Below, in pieces: positions 42,485 to 50,274 of a stretch of 64,000 bases of DNA. The notes beneath the pieces are model-generated. The model saw only the letters and a program-made list of their open reading frames with translations. It did no database searches and had not been told where the DNA came from. Every line of letters starts with the position of its first letter. Position 1 is the first letter of the stretch. Origin of the DNA: Paenibacillus pedocola (lineage in GTDB: Bacteria; Bacillota; Bacilli; Paenibacillales; Paenibacillaceae); NCBI RefSeq assembly GCF_031599675.1, contig NZ_CP134223.1, positions 3,100,001 through 3,164,000 on the forward strand. The letters are read 5' to 3'. The translations under genes and the position numbers were made by a program.

Positions 42485-43812
42485 GCAGCGGATCTGGGGA
42501 CCACATGAAGGTTTCGGTTAGATTATGGTTAAGCTGTGTGTTGGAATGGCTGCTGTTTCTCCCTCTTTGGGTGCTGCTTGAAGTGTACTTACTGCCGGAG
42601 CAGGGAGTATTAATCCCATGGACTTTTACGCTGCCAGTCCTGTCATTAGCTGGTGTACTGCTGCGGCAGGTATGTAGCCGCAGATGGAAGCAGCTGCTGG
42701 CGGCGCTGCCAATCGGAGCCGCAGCGGGTTTATTATACGGAGGAATGAATATAAGCGTCCTTCCGCTGATTGCCGTTAGTGCCCTATTTGCCTATCTCGG
42801 AATGAATGCAGCTTCGCGCAATCACAGGCAGAAGACTTATGTTGCCGGAATCACGGTATATTTTACTTCGGCAATCATTTATGCCAGGGTACCTGAGCTT
42901 CTGCCTAATCTAAAGCTGTTGACCTGGAGCGGCAGCCTGTCTCTTATCCTCGCACTGCTTGATTCCAATATCAGTTTTCTGCGTTACAGCTCACTTGCAG
43001 CTGATACTGCAAGTTTGCCGTCAGGCATGCGGCGGCATAACCGCTTGTTTGTACTGATGTTTGTTATAGCGGCTGGACTTCTGGCTGCAGGTGCAGGTAA
43101 AGCACTCGGATTGCTAATATGGGATACAGCCCGTCAGATCATCGGCTGGTTGTCCCGTCTGCTGTCCGGTTCTGAGGAAGCCACGCCTATCGAGACAGTA
43201 CCCCCGGCAGCGCCTCCGGAGCTTCCGCAGTCTGATGTTCACGAGCCCGGTCTCCTGTCGATGATTTTCGAAATCATCTTCTATGGCCTTGGAGCAGCTG
43301 TCCTGCTTGTACTGCTGTATCTGGCCTTGCGCTGGCTGTACCGAAATACGGGAGGTATATTCCGCAGAGCGATCGATGCCCTCCTGTCCATGCTGCGCAG
43401 AGAGACCCCTCAGGAGCATGCTGCTTTTCAGGATGAAGAGGAGAATATCTTCGCCTGGGAGAAGACGGTCCAGGGCGTCCGGGAATACTGGCTGAACCGG
43501 CTGAAGCCGGGTGGCCGCAGGGACCGCTGGGAGTCAATGAACGGCAGCCGTGAGCGCATTCGCTGGCTATACCGTCATTGGCTAGGCGCGAAACAAGCCG
43601 AGGGCTATGAGGTTAAAGGCTTCCTGACACCGTCGGAGACCGGAGAAGACGTAACGGAGTGGGCTGAGAAAAGGAAGCACATGCGTAAAAGTGGCGGGGG
43701 CAGCGAAGTCTCCCCGGACGAACTGCTTCAACTATATAATCAAGCCAGGTATGGTAACGATGAAGCTTCAGGTAAGGACCTGGAGCAGCTCAAGAAGCAG
43801 CTGAAGCTATGA
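42481..43812 (+). CDS. membrane protein with DUF4129-like C-terminal domain
   Basis: The protein has 443 residues. About eight N-terminal membrane helices (about 15-215) are followed by a Pro/Glu-rich extracytoplasmic loop (IETVPPAAPPELPQS), another helix (about 260-285) and a cytoplasmic tail with RERIRWLYRHWLGAKQAEGY and SETGEDVTEW, resembling DUF4129. In the usual operon the third gene carries a transglutaminase core between these parts; here no Cys-His-Asp transglutaminase motif was seen. It probably forms a complex with the MoxR and DUF58 proteins. Confidence 0.8.
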   Translation: MSSGSGDHMKVSVRLWLSCVLEWLLFLPLWVLLEVYLLPEQGVLIPWTFTLPVLSLAGVLLRQVCSRRWKQLLAALPIGAAAGLLYGGMNISVLPLIAVSALFAYLGMNAASRNHRQKTYVAGITVYFTSAIIYARVPELLPNLKLLTWSGSLSLILALLDSNISFLRYSSLAADTASLPSGMRRHNRLFVLMFVIAAGLLAAGAGKALGLLIWDTARQIIGWLSRLLSGSEEATPIETVPPAAPPELPQSDVHEPGLLSMIFEIIFYGLGAAVLLVLLYLALRWLYRNTGGIFRRAIDALLSMLRRETPQEHAAFQDEEENIFAWEKTVQGVREYWLNRLKPGGRRDRWESMNGSRERIRWLYRHWLGAKQAEGYEVKGFLTPSETGEDVTEWAEKRKHMRKSGGGSEVSPDELLQLYNQARYGNDEASGKDLEQLKKQLKL

Positions 43813-43842
43813 ATTCTGCAGACAGGTGAGAGGAGCAGAGAC

Positions 43843-44250
43843 ATGGGGCAATATTTAAGCGGTGAAATGGCCAAGGCGGCAAAGGTGAATATTGAGACGT
43901 TGAGATATTATGAGAAGCACGGACTGCTTCCCGAACCGCAGCGTTCAGAATCGGGTTACCGTCTGTATAACGAAGAGACCCTGCAGAGACTTTTGTTTGT
44001 CCAGAATGCCAAACGATGCGGATTTACACTGAAGGAAATCAAGAAGGCGCTGGTTAAATCTGCGGCTGGAAGCATCGGAATAGCTGATTTTGTGGCAGTC
44101 ATTGAACGGAAAATGATTGCGATAGATGTAGAGATTGCGAAGCGGGAACAGACCAAGGCAATGCTTGGTCAGCTGAAAGGTGAACTTCAGGCTAAAGACA
44201 AACATCCGGGTGTCCGGGAGGTTCTGGGAATTCTTCAGATGGATTCGTAA
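43843..44250 (+). CDS. MerR-family transcriptional regulator
   Basis: The protein has 135 residues. The winged helix reads SGEMAKAAKVNIETLRYYEKHGLLPEPQR, then YRLYNEETLQRLLFVQNAKRCGFTLKEIKKAL. The dimerisation helix follows (about 80-120). There is no C-terminal Cys cluster, so it is not a classical metal sensor; the single Cys lies in the DNA-binding domain, as in NmlR/AdhR-type regulators that sense aldehydes or thiol stress. A MerR-type promoter lies immediately after the gene, in front of an esterase-like gene. Confidence 0.88.
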   Translation: MGQYLSGEMAKAAKVNIETLRYYEKHGLLPEPQRSESGYRLYNEETLQRLLFVQNAKRCGFTLKEIKKALVKSAAGSIGIADFVAVIERKMIAIDVEIAKREQTKAMLGQLKGELQAKDKHPGVREVLGILQMDS

Positions 44251-44278
44251 TCCATGAATTTTTAGCTTGGGGGCATGC

Positions 44279-44310
44279 TTGACTCCGTACTTAACTACAG
44301 GGTTTATGAT
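44279..44310 (+). promoter_or_regulatory. MerR-type promoter with long spacer and dyad, upstream of the esterase-like gene
   Basis: TTGACT (44279-44284) and TATGAT (44305-44310) are separated by 20 bp (19 bp to the alternative TTATGA). A dyad in the spacer, ACTCCGTA-CTTAAC-TACAGGGT (44282-44303), is symmetric at 6 of 8 arm positions. A 19-20 bp spacer with a dyad is the hallmark of MerR-activated promoters. The regulator gene ends 28 bp upstream. Confidence 0.75.
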
Positions 44311-44344
44311 GCAGGTATCAAACCTTGCAGGAGGAGATACCGAC

Positions 44345-45277
44345 ATGCCAACCCCAATTCATCAGCTTGAAGCAATCAAAACGTTTCTGCGTCAAAGCGG
44401 CAGCCCAATAGGAAAAACAGCAGAGCTAATCCGCAGCGAAATGGCGGAGGCGGCAAGACAGCTTCCAAGACGACCGGATATAAAGGCAGAACCTGTTAAT
44501 ATAGGGGAACTATATGGCGAGTGGGTCAGTATAGAAGGTATAACGGTTGCTGCAGAGAGTGCATTCCTCTACTTCCACGGAGGAGGGTTTATTGCAGGCA
44601 CTTGCGAAATGTACCGCGATCTTGCAGCCCGGCTATCGGCAGCATGCGGTAGTAAAGTATTGACCGTTGAATACCGGCTGGCACCGGAGCACCGGTATCC
44701 CGCAGCTAACGAAGATTGCCTGTACGCCTTTTCCTGGCTGCGAGGGCAGGGTTTTTTGCCGGAGAATATCATTCTTGGCGGGGATTCGGTTGGCGCTACA
44801 CTTGCGCTGATGACTATGATTTCGCTTAGAGATGCAGGTGAAACGCTGCCTGCTGCAGCCATTCTGCTCTCTCCGCACAGCGATCTTGTTCATTTGGACG
44901 GTGAGTCCTATACCAGCAGGGCCATGACGGACCCTACAGGTAGCCTTGAAGGGAACCAGAAGATTATAGAAGATTATTTAGGCGGGTATGAGGGAGAGTT
45001 ACCGGCACTGCTCTCCCCGCTGCGTCTTGATCTGCATGGTCTGCCTCCCATCCTAATTCAGGCGGGAGACCAGGAGGTTCTGCTGAGCGATGCAGAACGT
45101 CTGGCCGTACAACTCCGGGCTGCGGGGTCTGAAGTGAAGCTGGAAATATGGGAGCAGATGTGGAGTGTCTTTCAATTCATGGCCGGCCTCCTGGTTGAGG
45201 GGGAGCAGGCCATTGTCAGCATCGGAGAATTTGTCAGAACAGCAAGCGCAGCAGCATCAGGGACAGCACGCCGGTAA
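44345..45277 (+). CDS. alpha/beta hydrolase of the hormone-sensitive lipase family, catalytic His missing
   Basis: The protein has 310 residues. The oxyanion motif HGGGF (78-82), the nucleophile motif GDSVG with Ser148, YRLAPEHRYPAANEDC and the acidic residue Asp242 (QAGDQEV) are all present. The last element normally reads MWHVFQ; here it is MWSVFQ, with Ser274 in place of the catalytic His (codon AGT 45164-45166). It may be inactive, altered or a binding protein. ATG 44345 follows AGGAGGAG and lies behind the MerR-type promoter. The 3' end overlaps azlD by 44 bp in opposite direction. Confidence 0.85.
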   Translation: MPTPIHQLEAIKTFLRQSGSPIGKTAELIRSEMAEAARQLPRRPDIKAEPVNIGELYGEWVSIEGITVAAESAFLYFHGGGFIAGTCEMYRDLAARLSAACGSKVLTVEYRLAPEHRYPAANEDCLYAFSWLRGQGFLPENIILGGDSVGATLALMTMISLRDAGETLPAAAILLSPHSDLVHLDGESYTSRAMTDPTGSLEGNQKIIEDYLGGYEGELPALLSPLRLDLHGLPPILIQAGDQEVLLSDAERLAVQLRAAGSEVKLEIWEQMWSVFQFMAGLLVEGEQAIVSIGEFVRTASAAASGTARR

Positions 45278-45560
45278 CTACCGTGCCAAGCAGGCTGCGC
45301 GTTTTAACCGCAACCCAGAAGGTAGGCAGCGCGGCGATCAGCTCCACATTAGTAGACAGAGCGGCAAACCGCCCTTCGTCGACGAACAGCTCTTGTGCAA
45401 CCAAAGCAGACATGACGGCGATGGGCATATAATTTAACCAGCGCATTCCCCATTCAGGAATAGTGATCCGGCTTAGCAGCATCAGCGGGAGTACACGCGG
45501 AATGAAGGTGACCAGGGCGGCACCGAGAATAATCAGGAATATATCCGGTCTTACTTCCAT
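45234..45560 (-). CDS. azlD: branched-chain amino acid exporter small subunit, AzlD family
   Basis: The protein has 108 residues with four membrane helices: DIFLIILGAALVTFIPRVLPL at the start, LNYMPIAVMSALVAQELF, and LIAALPTFWVAVKTRSL. AzlD works with AzlC as an exporter of branched-chain amino acids or analogues. ATG 45560 lies inside the end of azlC (10-bp overlap), so translation is coupled; GAAAAATGG is the local context. The 3' end overlaps the convergent esterase-like gene. Confidence 0.85.
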   Translation of the reverse strand: MEVRPDIFLIILGAALVTFIPRVLPLMLLSRITIPEWGMRWLNYMPIAVMSALVAQELFVDEGRFAALSTNVELIAALPTFWVAVKTRSLLGTVVTGVLSLMLLRLLF

Positions 45561-46285
45561 TTTTCCATCACGGCTCCAATCGTTGAGGCTATAACTGCTG
45601 CGGCAATGACGCCAATACTGGGTGACCACAAAATAGACACGCTAACAGCAATGATCATGGCTACAAGGCCTGTAGCTATATCCAGTGCGTATTTGCTTCT
45701 GCTAATGAGGGTAAGCACCAGCAGGCCGATGAACATGGCCGGCAGGGCGAAGTCCAATCCCCATTCTTCCGGACTTGAGATCCATTGTCCGAGAACTGCG
45801 CCTGCGATGTTGGCAAGGAACCAATTCAAGTAGGCCGTGATGTTGAGGCCGTGCATCCATTTCTCACTGATTGCTTTTTTGGCGGCACTCTTCTGGATGG
45901 CGACACCAAACGTCTCATCCGTAAGCAACGTACCAATCAGAAGATTCCTAAGAGGTGTCAGATGTCGGAAGTAGGGCGATATGGCTGCACTAAGCAGCAG
46001 GTGCCGGAGATTAACGAGTAGGATCGTAATGATGATACTGGTGGCCGTACTCCCTGCGGCGATCATTCCCGCTGCTATAAACTGGGCAGAACCGGCATAC
46101 AAAATAATCGATATTAATGATATTTCAGCCAGTGAGAGGCCTGCAGTTTTTTCGACAACCCCGGCAGCAAATCCGATACTTAAGTAGCCTAATAGTGTCG
46201 GTATGCAATCTTTAACCCCTAGCCAAAAGCTGTCTTCGCTGATCTGGGCTGCAGGGAAATCAGCCTGTACGGATTCTGTCTTCAT
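45551..46285 (-). CDS. azlC: branched-chain amino acid exporter large subunit, AzlC family
   Basis: The protein has 244 residues with about six to seven membrane helices. Signature stretches are LLGYLSIGFAAGVVEKTAGLS, ILYAGSAQFIAAGMIAAG, NLRHLLLSAAISPYFRHL and TDETFGVAI. ATG 46285 (MKTESVQADF) lies about 5 bases after AAAGGAGTCC. It forms a two-gene operon with azlD. The neighbouring gene on the other side is a divergent acetyltransferase. Confidence 0.9.
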   Translation of the reverse strand: MKTESVQADFPAAQISEDSFWLGVKDCIPTLLGYLSIGFAAGVVEKTAGLSLAEISLISIILYAGSAQFIAAGMIAAGSTATSIIITILLVNLRHLLLSAAISPYFRHLTPLRNLLIGTLLTDETFGVAIQKSAAKKAISEKWMHGLNITAYLNWFLANIAGAVLGQWISSPEEWGLDFALPAMFIGLLVLTLISRSKYALDIATGLVAMIIAVSVSILWSPSIGVIAAAVIASTIGAVMEKWK

Positions 46286-46453
46286 GAATCGGACTCCTTT
46301 CAGCCTGTCTTTGTTTACCGCGCTGCAGTACATGCAGATTATCTTAATATCTAACAATTTTCGGCGGTTGGCAAGGGGGAAACTTCATACGAGTGTCAGA
46401 AAATGATTGGAATAACTCGATACGAAAGATCGATCACGAGGAGGAATGAATTT

Positions 46454-46912
46454 TTGCAAGTCATAACAGAACGTCTAATCATTACTGCTTTTAATCAAGA
46501 AAATTACAAGAAGGTATCTGAAACGTATTCTATTGGAAAACATATCGTCAATTATTTAGATAACCTTAAGGAAGATCCTGAATTGTTGGGCTGGGGAGTG
46601 TGGTTTGTATCTTTAATTGAAAATAACCAAGTTATTGGCGACATTGGATTTAAGGGAACGCCTGATAGTCAAGGAACTGTAGAAGTTGGGTTTGGAATCA
46701 TTCCGGAAATGCATAACAAGGGGATAGCTACAGAGTCAGTTGGAGCAATTATTGAATGGGCATTATCTTCTAGAAAAGTAAAAAAAATTGTGGCAGAGTG
46801 TCTTATCGATAACCTTCCTTCTATTAAAGTTCTAGAGAAATTAAAGATGACGAGAACTGGAATAACGAATGGAATGATTAACTGGGAAATACTAAATGAT
46901 CATAATTGTTAA
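46454..46912 (+). CDS. GNAT-family N-acetyltransferase
   Basis: The protein has 152 residues of the RimJ/RimL type: TERLIITAFNQENYKKV at the start, VEVGFGIIPEMHNKGIATESVGAI as the acetyl-CoA motif A, and AECLIDNLPSIKVLEKLKM at the end. TTG 46454 lies 9 bases after GAGGAGG and gives the normal family start. The gene is clearly more A+T rich than its neighbours (by eye below 40% G+C against about 50%), which suggests recent transfer. The substrate is unknown. Confidence 0.85.
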   Translation: MQVITERLIITAFNQENYKKVSETYSIGKHIVNYLDNLKEDPELLGWGVWFVSLIENNQVIGDIGFKGTPDSQGTVEVGFGIIPEMHNKGIATESVGAIIEWALSSRKVKKIVAECLIDNLPSIKVLEKLKMTRTGITNGMINWEILNDHNC

Positions 46913-46937
46913 ACTATCGGCAAACATTAGTGTAATA

Positions 46938-46988
46938 AAACAGCGACAGCCAAGGACTTTGTACTAACATCCTTGATTGTCGCTGTTT
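46938..46988. terminator. bidirectional terminator between the acetyltransferase and beta-galactosidase genes
   Basis: AAACAGCGACA (46938-46948) pairs with TGTCGCTGTTT (46978-46988); CCAAGGA and TCCTTG extend the stem. Confidence 0.85.
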
Positions 46989-47057
46989 CAATTTATTCAG
47001 AAAAAACACACCGTGAACGGAACAGAGTTCCATTAGCGTAGCGCTCCTCTTCTGATT

Positions 47058-49112
47058 TTATTCCAGCACTAAGACACCAAATCCTTCCATAGTGCACTTT
47101 CCATGCAATTCTTTACCTGTCAGCAAATCCGTCCGCGGTTCTTTGAGCACAATTTCCGCAGATGCTTCATTATAATTCAAGAGGAACGTCAGGCTGGTGG
47201 TATCGCTGCGGCGGATCTGCAGTTCAACCTCGGCGGGCAGCTCAAGCCACTCCGCAGCCGGAGAGCTAATATTCAAGCTGCCGATGATTCTTAGCGCAGC
47301 TTCCTCATTGAAGACCGCACCGTAATACCATACCTCGCCCCTGCCGCGTTTGTTCCGGGTAACCGCCGGTTTGCCGGCATAATAATCGGTAGCGTAACGG
47401 CCCATAACTTCCACGCTGTCCTGTTCCACCTGCAGGATATCATTAAAGGCATCTGCTCCGGTAAGCGCTTCGCCACCATGAGTCCATCTAATCGATGTAG
47501 GTGCACGATTACCTTTGACCATTGTAAATTCTTCGACGGTTATTCCGCAGAGTTCCTTGGCAGCTCCGGGAAATGCACGCATGTAGCATTGACCGCGCGA
47601 ATCCTTATATCCTGTGCGGCAGCCGAAGATAAGCGTGCCTCCTTGCTGTACATACTCGTCAAGCACCGCTGCCGTGTCGTCCGTCATAATCGCCGGATGA
47701 GGATAGACCAGCACCTGATACCGTGCCAGTTCCTTAGCCGTTGTCTTGCTGCGCAAGTAGACAATATCTGTTGGAATATGCTGCCGCTGCAGGGCCTTGA
47801 ACCATTCTTTATTGCTGGTCCACATAAACGGCCCGTGCCAAATATCGTACTCACCATCCCATTCATTATCATAATCGCGCAGAATAGCTACCGAAGCCTC
47901 TGCCCGGGTTCCGATAATCACTTTGCCCGCTGCCGCCAGCTCTTGGCCGATGCCCGCGGCTTCTCTGACTCTGCGGTTAGGCAGGTTATGGTAATCGTTA
48001 AGGCCATGCCAGTAAATTTCATTGCCCATTGTGGCTGTCCGCCAGCGGAAGTAGAGTACCATATCGGCACCGTGGGCAATGGACTGGTATGTCCAGAGCC
48101 GCATCTGTCCGGGTTTCGGAGAGGGCATATCCATCCGGTTGACCCAGCCGCCGGGACCTGATTGCTGCTCCATAATACAGTAGTTAGAGCTGATCGAGCG
48201 GACAACGGACAGGGACAGGCTCCAGCTCCGGTCGCCGAGCGGATTTTTTTCGTTCGGGTCATAATTAATACTGGAGAATTGCGGATAGGAATCATAGCTG
48301 AAGAAATCCAGCAGCTCATCCTGCAGTTCATGGCTGTCGAGATGCCCGAACAATCCGTTCGTCGTTACCCACTGATCCGGCGCCTGGGCACGAATAATAT
48401 CCGCCTGTATTTTGGCGAAAGAGATGGTGTTGTCAGAGATGAAGCGTTTCTCATCCAGCGCCTGGTGGGGATTAGGCTGCTTCGGCACTGGAGTAGGTCG
48501 CGGCAAATACACCTGTGACCAGCTGGTATAGCTCTGGTTCCAGAAGACTGCTCCCCAGGCCTCATTTAACTTCTCCAAGGTTACATATTTGCGTTGAAGC
48601 CACTCACGGAAGGCGGTGTGATCGCTTTCAGAGTAGAATTCATTGATCTCACAATTTAGCTCATTATCAATCTGCCAGCCGGCCACACCGGGATGGCTGC
48701 CGTAATGTGATGCCATCTGCGATACGATCGCAGCACACAGCTCACGGTATTTAGGGCTGCTATAATTATAATGGCGGCGCATGCCATGCTGCAGGGTAAC
48801 ACCTTCATAAGTTACATTCAGAACCTCAGGATACTTCTCGGTGAGCCAGGCAGGGGGAGTTGCCGTAGGCGTACCGAGCACTACTTTGAGCCCATGGCGA
48901 TGGGCCAAATCGATGGCGCGGTCAAACAGCCCGAATTGATAGCTGCCTTCCTCGGGTTCAAAAATGGACCAGGCAAATTCACCCATCCGGACAATGGTAA
49001 AGCCTGTCTCCACCATCCGGCGGTAATCGTCGTCCCACATGTCCTCCGGCCAATGCTCCGGGTAATAGCACACGCCAAGCTCAAACTGTTTATCTGCGAC
49101 TGGTTTCTTCAT
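47058..49112 (-). CDS. beta-galactosidase, glycoside hydrolase family 42
   Basis: The protein has 684 residues, normal for GH42. It starts FELGVCYYPEHWPEDMWDDD; the acid/base is Glu151 in WQIDNELN and the nucleophile is Glu315 in CIMEQQSGPGGW. A trimerisation domain with YPHPAIM and a C-terminal beta domain follow. There is no signal peptide, so it acts in the cytoplasm on imported galactosides such as galacto-oligosaccharides or pectic galactan fragments. ATG 49112 is preceded by TTGGAGGTTAAG. It is divergent from an AraC gene. Confidence 0.94.
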   Translation of the reverse strand: MKKPVADKQFELGVCYYPEHWPEDMWDDDYRRMVETGFTIVRMGEFAWSIFEPEEGSYQFGLFDRAIDLAHRHGLKVVLGTPTATPPAWLTEKYPEVLNVTYEGVTLQHGMRRHYNYSSPKYRELCAAIVSQMASHYGSHPGVAGWQIDNELNCEINEFYSESDHTAFREWLQRKYVTLEKLNEAWGAVFWNQSYTSWSQVYLPRPTPVPKQPNPHQALDEKRFISDNTISFAKIQADIIRAQAPDQWVTTNGLFGHLDSHELQDELLDFFSYDSYPQFSSINYDPNEKNPLGDRSWSLSLSVVRSISSNYCIMEQQSGPGGWVNRMDMPSPKPGQMRLWTYQSIAHGADMVLYFRWRTATMGNEIYWHGLNDYHNLPNRRVREAAGIGQELAAAGKVIIGTRAEASVAILRDYDNEWDGEYDIWHGPFMWTSNKEWFKALQRQHIPTDIVYLRSKTTAKELARYQVLVYPHPAIMTDDTAAVLDEYVQQGGTLIFGCRTGYKDSRGQCYMRAFPGAAKELCGITVEEFTMVKGNRAPTSIRWTHGGEALTGADAFNDILQVEQDSVEVMGRYATDYYAGKPAVTRNKRGRGEVWYYGAVFNEEAALRIIGSLNISSPAAEWLELPAEVELQIRRSDTTSLTFLLNYNEASAEIVLKEPRTDLLTGKELHGKCTMEGFGVLVLE

Positions 49113-49138
49113 CTTAACCTCCAAGTGTAAAAATATGC

Positions 49139-49155
49139 TTTGTGAACGCTACAAA
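49139..49155. promoter_or_regulatory. cre-like palindrome upstream of the beta-galactosidase gene
   Basis: TTTGTGAACGCTACAAA has 5-bp perfect arms (TTTGT/ACAAA) around GAACGCT. It lies 26 bases upstream of the beta-galactosidase start. The CG centre is typical of CcpA/LacI-type sites, though it matches the strict cre consensus only partly. Confidence 0.4.
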
Positions 49156-49257
49156 TCTATTGTAATATCAGCTCATAGGAATCTCATATAACATAATATT
49201 GCTTTTATATTATTATCTTGCGTGCTGGATATTTAGAATGATTAAGGAGGGGATTGT

Positions 49258-50091
49258 ATGAAGCAGCAATGGGTATTACCAGCCCCCGCCTATGCCCATT
49301 ATGTCTGTTATCCGGAATTTCTGGGACATTACAGCGATTTCCCGCAGCATGCGGAGCGAAGAAGTGAAGGGATGCTGAACAGCTATAATCTGCATTTGGT
49401 TTTTGGCGGTTCCGGCTATGTATTTCAGGAGGGCGAACGGATTCCAATGGGCAAAGGAAGCGGCTTTCTTTATCCTGGAGGAGCCTATCAGCAGTACGGT
49501 TCTGATCCGTCGCAGCCTTGGGAGGTGCGCTGGGTTCACTTTAATACGGCCATATCCCTGCCCCTTTTGGAGGAAGCAGACCAGTCACGCGGTTATTTCT
49601 TTACATTTGATCTAAACGCTGGCCTTGCGTCCAGATTCGAGGAGATTTACCGGCTTAGCGCTGCCTACGAGACACGCATTGAACCGCGGCTCTCATCAGT
49701 ACTCTATGAAATTCTGGTTACACTGCTGCAAAACTCTGAACCGCTGCATGGCTCCGTGCCGCTGGAGATCAGACATTCTATCCGCCGCACGGCAGACCTC
49801 ATACATCAGGAATGTGAGCGTCCCTGGACGCTTGAAAGCATGTCGAGGCTCGCAGGGTACAGCAGCTACCACTTTTTACGGCTGTTCCGCTCCATTATGG
49901 GGAAGACGCCGAACCGTTATTTAAGCGATTGCCGTCTGGCAAGAGCCAAGCTGCTACTTGTCTCAACAGAACTGCCTGTCGAACAGATCGCCCTTCAGAC
50001 CGGCTTTCATCAGTCCAGTTACTTCATAAAGGTGTTCAAACTGGCCGAAGGATTGCCTCCAAGCCAGTACCGGCGGTCATTCAGTTCATAG
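49258..50091 (+). CDS. AraC-family regulator, divergent from beta-galactosidase
   Basis: The protein has 277 residues. An AraC-type N-terminal sensor carries LHLVFGGSGYVFQEGERIPM and GGAYQQYGSDPSQPWEVRWVHF. The C-terminal DNA-binding domain has WTLESMSRLAGYSSYHFLRLFRSIMG and VEQIALQTGFHQSSYFIKVFKLAEG. AAGGAGGGG precedes the ATG. Its position makes it the likely activator of the GH42 gene. The inducer is presumably a galactoside. Confidence 0.88.
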   Translation: MKQQWVLPAPAYAHYVCYPEFLGHYSDFPQHAERRSEGMLNSYNLHLVFGGSGYVFQEGERIPMGKGSGFLYPGGAYQQYGSDPSQPWEVRWVHFNTAISLPLLEEADQSRGYFFTFDLNAGLASRFEEIYRLSAAYETRIEPRLSSVLYEILVTLLQNSEPLHGSVPLEIRHSIRRTADLIHQECERPWTLESMSRLAGYSSYHFLRLFRSIMGKTPNRYLSDCRLARAKLLLVSTELPVEQIALQTGFHQSSYFIKVFKLAEGLPPSQYRRSFSS

Positions 50092-50133
50092 ATTTAGAGT
50101 CACTGTGGAACAAATATTAACAAAACCTTTTCT

Positions 50134-50161
50134 AAAAACAGCGCTAATGGTGCTGTTTTTT
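50134..50161 (+). terminator. intrinsic terminator after the araC gene
   Basis: AAAAACAGC (50134-50142) pairs with GCTGTTTTT (50152-50160), followed by T. Confidence 0.8.
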
Positions 50162-50274
50162 CACGTAAATGGGATAAAAAGTTACAAGCAGACTGGAAGA
50201 GTTACAAATTGGATACAATTCCCTGTGGGCTAGCAACTATAATAACTCTAGCAAATATTCCTGGGAGGAAATCC

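Noticed and set aside
47478..48161. 227-codon plus-strand frame opposite the GH42 gene
   Set aside because: The frame lies inside a complete beta-galactosidase gene and shows no family pattern.
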